The translations under genes and the position numbers were made by a program. This document shows, piece by piece, positions 11,201 through 21,000 of a stretch of DNA of 64,000 nt. The DNA is from Seison nebaliae (Eukaryota; Rotifera; Pararotatoria; Seisonacea; Seisonidae), in NCBI GenBank assembly GCA_023231475.1, contig JALJEE010001331.1, positions 1 through 64,000 on the forward strand, read 5' to 3'. The stretch's first letter is position 1; every line of letters starts with the position of its first letter. The notes beneath the pieces were generated by a model, which was not told the origin of the DNA, ran no database searches, and was given only the letters and a program-made list of their open reading frames with translations.

Positions 11201-11629
11201 ATTCAATAACTTCAATTCTTGTTTTTCCGTTTCAGCTTGATCTCTTATCTTCTGGACTTCTTGCACTTGATAATTAAGGAATTCATTTTCTTTCAATTCA
11301 GCATTTTGAAGTTCATTTAAATTCGTTAAAGATTTTGATTGAGAGATTTCATTACGTTTATACTTTCCTCTCCCATTATATTTCCCATCATATTGAGTAT
11401 TGCGCACAATTGGAGATAATTCTTCTAAAGAATCATTGTTGCTTGATGAATTGGTATGGTAATGATAATAGTGATGTTGACGGGTAGGTGAATCATTCTC
11501 TATATTCTCAGGAATTGATGTAGAAGAGCCTCCTTTCAATAATGTGGAAGAATAAGGTGTCCGCGAGATAACAGTTACACCAGGTAATTCTTCAACAAGT
11601 ACTGCGGAGGAAGTATTGACAAATGTCAT
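8279..11629 (-). CDS. Coiled-coil protein with C-terminal GRK-like pseudokinase domain, 1116 aa, intronless
   Basis: One uninterrupted frame, unusual here where nearly all other genes are split. Residues about 100-470 are a long heptad-rich coiled coil (Lys/Glu/Leu). Residues about 540-580 are a tandem array of DYS[KRQN] tetrapeptides. A basic Ser-rich region follows. Residues about 780-1090 form a kinase fold closest to GPCR kinases, with GYMAPE and a CDWFSYGATLFKLL helix like that of the GRK2 class. The VAIK lysine is present (VICVKV). The catalytic HRD aspartate is replaced (HRML, about residue 910), the following Lys of the loop is Ser, and DFG reads DYQ. No Gly-rich loop is evident, so phosphotransfer is unlikely. 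The RGS and PH domains of GRKs are absent. I infer a scaffold or pseudokinase; the exact identity is unknown. Confidence 0.8.
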   Translation of the reverse strand: MTFVNTSSAVLVEELPGVTVISRTPYSSTLLKGGSSTSIPENIENDSPTRQHHYYHYHTNSSSNNDSLEELSPIVRNTQYDGKYNGRGKYKRNEISQSKSLTNLNELQNAELKENEFLNYQVQEVQKIRDQAETEKQELKLLNGRLTSLIQNIKSLEEIQERLMMDMNEIKVKLFEKSDKEKLKDDKRLDDEKNRLTKSTVDQARIDVQYQRAKRMGELWRDRNVHLEVERKDQRSKIRLLESLLKELIDKKNLLESTQEAKLGKVNEYEKEIERLTKQIEESRLTIDDEHRKQTDLELTNQHLRRKINEENDVHLALINELEAQKKFSTTFSQEYYKSILPEIIEKLRKDFKELNDMTKEDWNNYYIEQYEEAKIQYKQQQETYGKIRKEEEVEISITLDRLKKEMEDKLRMNKELKKKMKELEDKLNGFRYENDNELAKKQEDINKIRHGIDLIHQIVNEAENQHQIEQMRIRDYKMKQPKNKHEHSKSVVAPPKSTTKKYVTTIKKRIYDPIQRAQVIKKYKRIPMNSGDETTLNSEDINDYSRDYSKDYSRDYSQDYSKNYSRNYSNNYSRDYSKDYPTQRSIFKRTLSTPSLVFEKDFFDKKYGKQEIKKPRRKLVRVIDEDNSDDQEYRLTKIEGADKPHLNHRIKKVIIDVSDSEVDSQNGQRITNVDLIKYRKPDADVLKGVDLGMFDHSKDYRKFSPDDQSKNLQSNIDQVKLAEQQRQAMLQQLHREDMHRYQKHKIRKNIESTTSSVYDLGKEKFSVYAFKTLHSVNDEKKYHDGNSHPLHHNSSLYLAWYRDLKDVICVKVYDKDRPSTKKNRKYFDLLKSDDLQRIRHENLCQMFFVEEDPQRIYVGFEYICGGSLQELSDNSSYNRQTLDEEDLKYYAVEIHNGLDRLHEIGIIHRMLSPMNVLLDVEGRPKIIDYQFATRVDKYGRTYSAKGIAGYMAPEIFEAEREPGKGYSYNCDWFSYGATLFKLLTRQEPYVHQDIHLVRNIFSQGKTAVELGRNHNNIKLRLTKTPQNYIETQIKEPDDGKWSEDFKFFLNSCLAWSPEIRAGSKILSPYDGRTNDIRKLAWFQQGQQVRKPPYQPTKSIISRNMGDLNEDPIWTL
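9890..10010 (-). repeat. In-frame 12-nt tandem repeat coding DYSx tetrapeptides
   Basis: About ten imperfect 12-nt units within the pseudokinase gene encode DYSK, DYSR, DYSQ, NYSR and similar tetrapeptides. The units differ by synonymous and conservative changes while Tyr-Ser is retained, so the array is not a fresh slippage product. Confidence 0.85.
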
Positions 11630-13968
11630 ATTCTCTCATAAGAAAAAATATTTTCTAAAAATTAATAAATTGTTTCTTTACGAAAACGGTTCGGGTCAAA
11701 ATACGAACGTCAGTAGTACGTTGTACAACTGACAATTGAATAGAATTAGTAAAATTGTATAAAAATAATATTCGTATAACTTTTCTTACAATTAAACATT
11801 GGTCTATTATATTCTTCAATCGTTTTCATTGAAATCAATTATTATTGATAATATTATTGGAAACACATTGATGTTATTATCAAAAATTTTAACTTCATTC
11901 CTACATAAAAAAACTGTTCGATGTTCTCATATATACTCATACTTTCAATTCATGGTCTCTCAATAATAGAATGAATATTAATTTGCATGCATCACCTTCA
12001 ATAGCTACCTCTCATTTCCAAATAAACAGGTCCCGACTACTCAAACAATAACTTATTCTCAATAAGTGTCATTCTCAAATAACAATGCAGAAACTTTAAA
12101 TTATTTTTAATAAATTTTAAAGAAAATTTTACTATCGATTATGATGACCAAAAAAATCTCAGTGACATAATTGTTACTAGTGATATTGATGCGAAGTGCG
12201 AAGGGAAATTTTGGAAAACGACTGGATACTTTTAAACATTATTATTAAACTATTATGATAATTTTCGTTCAATTCTTCTTTTATCGAATTAATTTCATTA
12301 ATAAATATTTCTAATTCGCACAAAATTAGTAGAAATCTGAATGAATTGAGATCAGTTACCTAATAAAAATCGAATTACACATGGACCAATAATAATAACC
12401 GATTATGAAAGTTATCAAAGATTATCAGCTTATCAGAGATTATGTAAAAAATTTTCTATTGAACCTCCGTTAATTATCTGGAGAAAATTTATTTGTTTAT
12501 GATTAATCAAATTATGTAATGTCATTCATTCCCTTCACATAAACATAACTACGAGAACGTTAATGTGCCATCTGGAAAGAAGGACGTAACTTTTGAGAGG
12601 CTTAAATCTTCTTCCTATTTCACAATTCTCACACCAAAAAGGAAATAGACAATATTTTGGAAATTAAGTATAATCTCATTTTAATTATTGTCATTAATCG
12701 TCTGCGTTCCAATACAACTTACTACCTGTAGAAATTAGACGGAAAATTCTAATATAAAATCTTGCCGATCAGTTGCGATGAAAGGTGGAATGAATGGTAA
12801 AAATACCGAAGAACATCTGAAAATCAAATTACCTTCTCTCACTATGTAAATTTTGTGGAAGAATAAATAAATAGAAGAGAATGTTCTCTTTTTTCTAATT
12901 TCATAAATGATAATGGAATGAAATCATAAAGAATCATCGATTCTTTAACAATATCATCATTGACGTCGCGTAAGAAATGAAAGTGAAATCATCACGTTTT
13001 GATGTCATTTTTAAGAGAAAGAAATTGAATATGTAAGCAAGTGTCTATGTATATATATGTGGATGATGATGATGTTGGTGACGATGATGATTGGAATAAT
13101 TGTTATTGTTCTTATTATTGGAACTCTTATCAATGTTGATTTCGTTTTAACATTTCCCGTCAATGAATTATTTTAATGTTTAGTGTAACCATATCGTACA
13201 TGACTCACATAGTCGAATGTGCTTATGTAGATGAGTTTATTTGTCATATAACTGATGGAAGATTATGGAATAAGACATAATAAATTTCATCTTTCCCATT
13301 TCATTTCACATTTCCTTTCGAACCATCATAAAATTTATGTATATGTCATTCCTTCACTGTCGTTGTGTGTTTGTATGTTATATAATAGACAATAGAAACC
13401 TTCCAATGTACTTATATTACCAATGATATCGACTAATAATAAGAGAAATTGCATTATCTCTAACGAGAATTACTAATAACAAAAAGAATTTTATTCGTTT
13501 CACATTTATCGATAAGTAAGATAGTTTTAATTGAATTTAATTCAACATATAATTTAGAAATAATTATACTACTACTATTTTACTATTGTAAATACTAATT
13601 AGTCATAAGTCATACGATTTATTAAAGTGGTATGTAATACTGTTATATTATATACGTAATAATAATAATATTTTATTTTGAAAGTAATTGAGATTTTCAG
13701 AAGAAACTTAAACTCATGAGAATATTGGTGTAAAAAATAACTCTATCAAAATCATTTATTTCGTTTAATAAATAAAATGGAAAATATTTTTATGAAAAAT
13801 AATAATTGTCTTTCTTCGTTTGGGGGTAGCGATTGATTGACGATTAATTCCATTCAAATGGGGAAAAAGAGTTAATTGGAAAATTGAAATTATAACGATT
13901 GAAACAATATGTTGAACATGTGGAAATTGGCCGATAAAAATTATATTTGTGGATTTAGAAGTGTTCGT
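11630..13968. other. Intergenic, no supported gene
   Basis: 2.3 kb of AT-rich sequence between two minus-strand genes. It includes a GATGATGATG-rich microsatellite-like stretch at about 13060-13100. No open frame with family resemblance or RNA gene was seen on either strand. Confidence 0.5.
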
Positions 13969-14346
13969 TTATGCATCAGGAATTGAACATAAAGGATTCA
14001 ATGGAACGCATGCTCGCAATTCACCAGGTTTGGCATGTTCGCACAATTTTTCATATCCTTTGTGTGCCTTTTCTCGATTCTTTTCCCGTTTAATGTCATT
14101 AGCTTTCTTAATTTGGGCGGGAGATTTGGAACTCCAGAAACGTTTCAAAAACGTATGAGCTTCATCTTTTTCTAAAGAAAATGAGTAGTCAAAAATTATT
14201 TATATCAAAATTATTAGTCCAAAATATTAACGTAAGAAATTCACCAAGTCTTCCATCGAATCGTCGTCGGATTCACATCTCACGGATGTGAATAGAACGA
14301 AGCTCGATACGAGCAATAATGTGACAATGGACAAATGTTTGTACAT
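13969..14346 (-). CDS. Small secreted peptide precursor, 105 aa
   Basis: Two exons, 14346-14232 and 14171-13969, with a 60-nt intron (GTTAAT donor, TTTAG acceptor, phase 1). The N-terminus MYKHLSIVTLLLVSSFVLF is a classic signal peptide, likely cleaved near residue 24. An acidic stretch ESDDDSMEDL follows, then a Lys/Arg-rich helix-like middle (KKANDIKREKNREKAHK) and a C-terminal part with cysteines at residues 82, 93 and 100, ending SIPDA. A KR pair at residues 48-49 and other dibasic sites could be processing sites. The family is not recognised. A secreted hormone-like or extracellular peptide is an inference from the signal peptide and size only. It was missed by simple frame inspection because the visible long frame lies on the opposite strand. 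Confidence 0.72.
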
Positions 14347-14510
14347 GGTCTATTCGTTAAAGAGAAAGAAGAATAAGAAAGAACTTTAGAACAATTAATA
14401 AAAATGAGACGCAAGAAATTTTACGGAAATTATTTATGTTCGAAATATTTCCGAGAAATGATGGAAATTTCTCACAATGAAATTGTTGAAGAAGAAGTTC
14501 TCTTTATCGT

Positions 14511-14521
14511 CGATTTATAGC
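14511..14521 (-). promoter_or_regulatory. Candidate TATA box for the secreted-peptide gene
   Basis: The minus strand reads GCTATAAATCG, a good TATA match, about 165 nt upstream of the ATG. The distance requires a 5' UTR of about 135 nt. Confidence 0.4.
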
Positions 14522-15084
14522 TGATTTGTACCTCCGACGCATCATTTAAATTCTTACCTAATTGTCAATGGACCAGCAAACATCAAATAAACTAATGAAA
14601 CAATTTCTTATTTTCCTCCTTGACGATTGAAAGAATAGAAGTTAACAAAACAAAACTAGTCAACGGTTCCGTTGAACGATTGATAATAATCATGTAGAAC
14701 AGTTTTATGCGTAAATGACAAATGGCAATGATTCATTCATTCTCTTCCATAATAATTCATAATTCTTTTGTAATGATTCCTCATTATCACTAGTTGAATT
14801 TTTACATAACTATTCATATGTTGGTTAATAGTTTGAACATAATCATTGAGAATGATCTTGATCTAATGTCTCTTTTAAGAAATTTTCTTTAAAAATTTTA
14901 GATTTCTTTTAAGTTAAAGTTGATGAAATGATGTTGTAAACTTAAAGTTTTCATATATCAAATGATGAGAAATCAGAATGTTATTCAATAAACTTTACAA
15001 ATAAATGAATGATAAAGAAAAATAGAAATGGAAACAAAAAATTGAAAAAGAGAAAATTTTTTGAAAATTTTCACGATATAAATC
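14522..15084. other. Intergenic, no supported gene
   Basis: AT-rich spacer between the secreted-peptide gene and the 3' end of the CSPG-like gene. Nothing further recognised. Confidence 0.5.
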
Positions 15085-18000
15085 TTAATCAATCGTTAAA
15101 TTATCGTTATTGTTTTCCGTATTTTGTATTGTCGAGGCTAACGATAGACGAGGTAATCCCGGTTCCAAAAAGGGAGAGAAATCTTCGTTTCGTGAATAAT
15201 AGATATGATTGTTCATTGGGAAATTGTTCGTTTTCTTTAGGTCATGACATTCACTTGATTCGTTGTTGGAGGTGGAATAATCGAAACTGAGTTTTTTCGA
15301 ATCCGTCAGAAATGATGTGGTACTAGCTGACATTTGATTATCATAATTCAAATGAGCTTCTCCTTCTGTTATTGATGATTCCTCAAATCGTTGTTGTTGA
15401 TATTGATATGAAGGATTGGTGATCGCATAGAAGGGAGTGACATGATTATCTTTCCATTTGGATAATTCTTTCGATAATGTTTTAATATTTTCACTATTCT
15501 TTATTCGTTGCATTGTTGTCTCATTGTCATTAGGGTTATTTCCTGAATTACATTCTGGAATATTCTGATTCACGGTATTAGTAGTAGTTGTAGGAGAAAG
15601 TGGAAGATTGGAGCAATTGCTAATCATCGATTTGTCATTAATAAAAAGAAATTTCAAATGCTCTTCAGCTTGTTCGATAGCTGCATCAATTTTGTTAACT
15701 GTGGAATTTAATGGAGAATCGAACTTCCAATCTTCAGGTAATAATTTAGGATGTAAATTGGCGTTGACAGAAAATACTGAACGAGAACGTTTTCCGTTGT
15801 CGATGGAAGTCCCATTAATTTTCTTGGTAAGATTTCTGATGAATTCAATATTATTATTCGTATCCAAATTCTTCATTCTTCCATCGATCTCTTCCGTTTT
15901 ATCATGTTGACTCTCATCTTCATCTTCTAATATTGTCACTTTGATATTATTCTTCTTATCGTCGACACTTAACATTGATTGTTTCGTTGAATTGATTTGA
16001 TGAGCTTTTGGAGAAGTATTCATAATATCAGTCAATGATGAAGAGGAAGCAAATGACATTTTTGAAAGAATATTATTGTCATTTTGGGTACTAATTGACT
16101 TATGCAGAAAACCATCTGATGGTTTCAATCGGGAAGAACGTCGTATAAAACATCGAACTGATATGATCATAATGATTGAAATGATTATCAAACTAATGAT
16201 TATTACAATCAATAACGTCGTTGATCGATGGAAACTTACCGTTCCATTTAAAATTGCATTATATTCATCATCTTTCCTCTTATTCTCATCCATCGGATCA
16301 TCCGCCAATAAATTGTCGGTTAATTTTCCTGTTTCTATTAAATTCTTATCGTTCGTTTCATAATATAATGCATTGAATGAATGAGTTAAAAGTAAGTTGA
16401 CTTTAACATAATTATTATATTTTTCTTTCGAAACAATTTGCATATTTTTATTATGAAATTCAAGTTTCATTTCATCAGACATCTTCGGGATAATAATTGA
16501 TAATTTGATGATAATTTTGAATAGATTTCTCTCATTCTTTACATTCATTCCATTTAACATATTTTCCGATAGAAGAAACTTGAAATAAATTAATCGATTT
16601 TCTGAATATTTATATTTCAATCGATACATATTGTCATCCAAATAATTGTCATTGGAACGATCAAATAAATTTAACGTTCTATTCTCACGAATTTCCACGT
16701 CGATACCGATTAGGGAAATATCTGTCAAATATTGTTCATTCGTCGGTCGTAATGATAATAATCCATACAACATATCACCAAAATGAAAGTTGTTAATTTC
16801 ATTTTTTTCCATACTATTCTCTTCATAAAACGGAAAAGTTTTCATCGAAAACGTCAAATCGAATTCCGATAGTAATTCTAAAAATTTTATCATAAATAAC
16901 TTTATGAAGAATTTTCCAAAGCAAAATTTAAAAAAACTTTTCGGACAAGTTGATATCTGTTTCACTTTTATAATTTCAAGTTTTTCGTTGTTGATTTCTT
17001 CTCGTAGAATTAAAGGTTTCTTTTCAAAATATCTACATTCCAACATCGTACAATTACAGACGACATGCTAGAAAATACATATAATTATTATTAATGGAAA
17101 AATGGAGATAAAAATTGATAATAACAATAGTTCTTTTCGTTTGTTCCGAGGTACACGATAAAGAATTTACGTCGAATAAGAAGTTATCGAAATTAGATAA
17201 TTTCGTGGACGTTCTCTCTTTTTCATAAGACAATAAGAATTGTTCCAATTGTAAATTGATATTCATTTGTAACTGACATGAATTCGAATTTTCTAAATGT
17301 TTCATTGATGAATTAATTTCATGAAACTTCGTATCAACTAATCCGTCTTGATTTTTAAATAAAATTTGTTTCAGGTTTATAATCTTGGTCCAATTTTGTA
17401 ATGCATTTATTAATCGAAATTCGATAATATGAGGTAATTCATTGTTATCGATCAGTTCATTGACAGATATGGACGAACGTTGGAAATACAACGGAAACAA
17501 GAAGGTAATTAATCTTTCGAAGTTCTTCTCAATCTCATAACTCATTTTTGGTAATTCACGAGTTGTTCCGTTAATAAATTTTATGAGGCATTCCACAAGT
17601 ATTCTTTCTTGACTTTCTGATTCTCCATCAAGTCTCAGAGACAAATTTAACTTCTCATTAATTCTTGTTAACCAAATATTCTTCTGATTAATATTCAACT
17701 GAATATTCTTCTTCGGTGCAATCGGTTCATTTAAGAAATGTTTTAGTTTGAGAGTAATATCAGTAAAATTAAATTTCGATAAATATTTCTTCATCGATCC
17801 CAATGAACGGCGATCTTTTTCTGTCAATTTTTCGGGCGGTATCAATTGAATCAATAATTCATCATTCCCACTCACCAAAGTATATTGAGCATTCGTTAAA
17901 ACTATTTTATAAACATGTTCACTCCTTTAAAAAAAAGTTAATTATATTATTATTCGAAAAGTTCCACAAAATGATTCTAACTTGTTTAATGGCGTAACAA

Positions 18001-21000
18001 TTTGACAGGGTTGAAGACTTTCGCCTTCATCAAAATATATTTGGTGAGAGAATATGACTTGTTCATTTAACATCGTCAAACAATCGATATTAGCGTGATG
18101 TTGAAGATTACCAATTCGTTTGACCAGCAATTCGCCCACTTGTATTTCCGTTTTAACATAATTCAATTCCCATGTTGAATAATCTAAATAAATGGAAATG
18201 GATTAATGGAATTGAGAGAATAAATAATGAGCATTTCTAACCATTTGTTAATGCAGAAACGATATCTATATAATCTTTTTGATTGATATTCTTCAAATTT
18301 AAAATTGGTGCTGGAACTTTAATGGAATTTTTATTTTTCTCAATTTTAGCGAACGAATTCGAAACAGTTGACACCGATGTAACAATAGAGATGGTGGACG
18401 GTAGACGTTGTTTTAAGAATTGGATGACCGACCATTGAATGATGAAAGTGAATTCTTTTCGTCGACAAGAGTTCTGTCCATTACAGAGGAAGAATGTAAA
18501 ACGGTCGTTTGTAGGAATAAGATTAGATCGTTCGTCCATTTGATGATATTGAGAATATCGACGATATCGATTATTTTCTTCACTCAATAACGAATGGTAA
18601 TCCAATTCATAAAATATTTTCCTATTATTTATTTCGATTTGAGAGAACATGGAAACGATTGAATTATCTCTCATGACTCGACCATATTTCGGTTGTGTTT
18701 GAATCTTATAAACGATATTAGAGATTGACCCGTATCGTTTATTTGAATTAATTGCCATTAATTCATTTTGTGTAATAACACGTCCATATGAATCATTTAA
18801 TGATAATGGATTATTGCTCAATTGAAAGATGTGAGCGAATCCTTTGTTTTTCAGCAATTCGATTTCATTTAATAAATAATTTCGACAATGAAAATACTCT
18901 TTCAAATCTATTTTAATGATAATGTCTATCCAATTTAATCGATTCCATTTCTTCCCATTCACATAAAATACAATTGATGAATTAGTTGTGAAAAATTTGA
19001 GGGAAATTGAAATTTTATTCTTTGTGGATTTTGGCTCTTTCATAATCATTCTTAATCTTCCTTTACCTCTCAACCAATCGTGCAATGAAATTTGATTAGT
19101 TACTCGCCACAAATGATTACGAGAACTCTCTAAATTAAAAGATCTACCCGATTTTAAAATGAGATAGATTGATTTATATTTTTCCAAATCGTTTTCCTTC
19201 TCAATTTCTAAAGATGAATTAGTTGAATAATAATAATCGATAATTTGGTTGTTCTTACATGATCCATCTCTTGTGTTCCATTTGTAAATCCATTCAGATG
19301 ATATCGTCATTGAAACATTCTCCTTTCTTACAATTTCCACGGATTGTTTCATTTCCATATCATATGCTATTTTATTTAATCCATCGTCAATTGTAAAGTT
19401 CATGAAGAAATTATCATAATAATTCCGATGAATATTGAGACAAATTGTATTTCTTAAAATATCACTGATTTTAAACGAGTAAATGGCGTTTCCTTTCTCA
19501 AACAAGCATTGACTTTTCGTATTATTTTTGAATAAATAAACTGATTCGATAAAAGATATTGTTAAAAAGAGATAATTAAAGAACAAACCTGATGGATTTC
19601 TTGAAATTAAATTAACATTTAATTCTTCGGGCGAATTGTCGACGTCATATATGAAGAATGCTTCGGTCATATCGAAACAATAACATTTAGTTTTGTTAAT
19701 TTTCCTATTCAATTGAATTTTCGTTAGTTTACTCCCGTGAATTTGAGGTTTCATCGATATTCTTTGAATTTCATAATGAAATTTTTGTTTTGAAAGTTTT
19801 TGTTGATTCGTTGAACAAATGATGTCGAATTCAAACCAACCAATTTGACGAGGTAATCGATCGGTTTTCATTCTTTTCAGTTTCAGTTTTTCTGGAAAAT
19901 CAGTAGAGAATATTTGTGGAAAAGAATTTGAATAAAACTTCTATTAATATCATTTTGAGTAAACGTTGTATTTGGAGGAATGATTTGTTCATTCAACAAC
20001 AAACTGATTTGGTTATTTGATGGATGAATAGTTCGATAAATATAAAAAATATTCGTACTCTGATTGTTATAACCATTGATTGAATACAAATAATTGTTAC
20101 TAATGATTACAGATGATTCTAAAAAGAAAATAATGAAAAGATCAGAAACTAAAAGAAAAAAATAGAACTTTCTTTCATTACCAATAATCGATTGCGTTTA
20201 ATAATAGGCAATGCATAATTCATTTGCATTTCTTCTTGCAATTTCTGATGTAATCGTTTTCGATCTTGTTCGAAGAATTCTTTAGGAAATTGAATGAAAA
20301 TTGTATAATTTTTCTTATTTTCATTTCGATCACTTAATCGTACGATGAAGAAATCTCGTTGATATTTACTTTCGATATTCAACGGATAATTCTTTTTGAA
20401 AACGAGCAAGAAATCTTTAATTTGTAAATAATTATATAGTTGTTTCATTTGAATATGATAAATTTGTTGTGTGTTTGACTGAAAAAGAATCTTTCCAAAT
20501 AATGGGAAAGCAATAAATTCGATGAAAATATCTTTCTCTTTCGTATCAGAATCTTCAATTGATTCAAATAAATTCTTAAATGCACAAAGTGATCGATTGG
20601 ACGAGAAATAGTTGCAAAAATATCTAAAATTAGTTTCATCGAATCGACTAAAATAGGGTTCATCGTCATCAATTTTCTACAAATAATGAATAATTCTTTT
20701 AAGTCAAATAATATTGGAACTTTAATATTGATAATTAATTTCATTGATTCGTTACTTTGTTGTATTCCATCGAAAGCTTTCAAGTGAATAGTCGCACTTT
20801 TCGTTTTACCTAACGGTTTTATATAAACCTTCTTCTCTAAAATATCCGTCAACTTAAACCGTTGGAGTGATATCTTCGGATCTAGAAACGAATAATAAAA
20901 TAAATTTCATTTAAACGGAAGTTTTAAACTTTGTTGATTATAAATTATGTAAGAATCATCATTTCCCATATGCACGATGGACAATTCGCTCAATTCACTA

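Noticed and set aside
15009-16363. Plus-strand frames over the CSPG cytosolic tail
   Set aside because: Shadows of the 661-codon minus-strand exon.
20445-20640. Continuation of the minus-strand frame past 20721
   Set aside because: The frame reads through a 44-nt intron (20720-20677) into a wrong frame. The CSPG repeat resumes in another frame from 20676.
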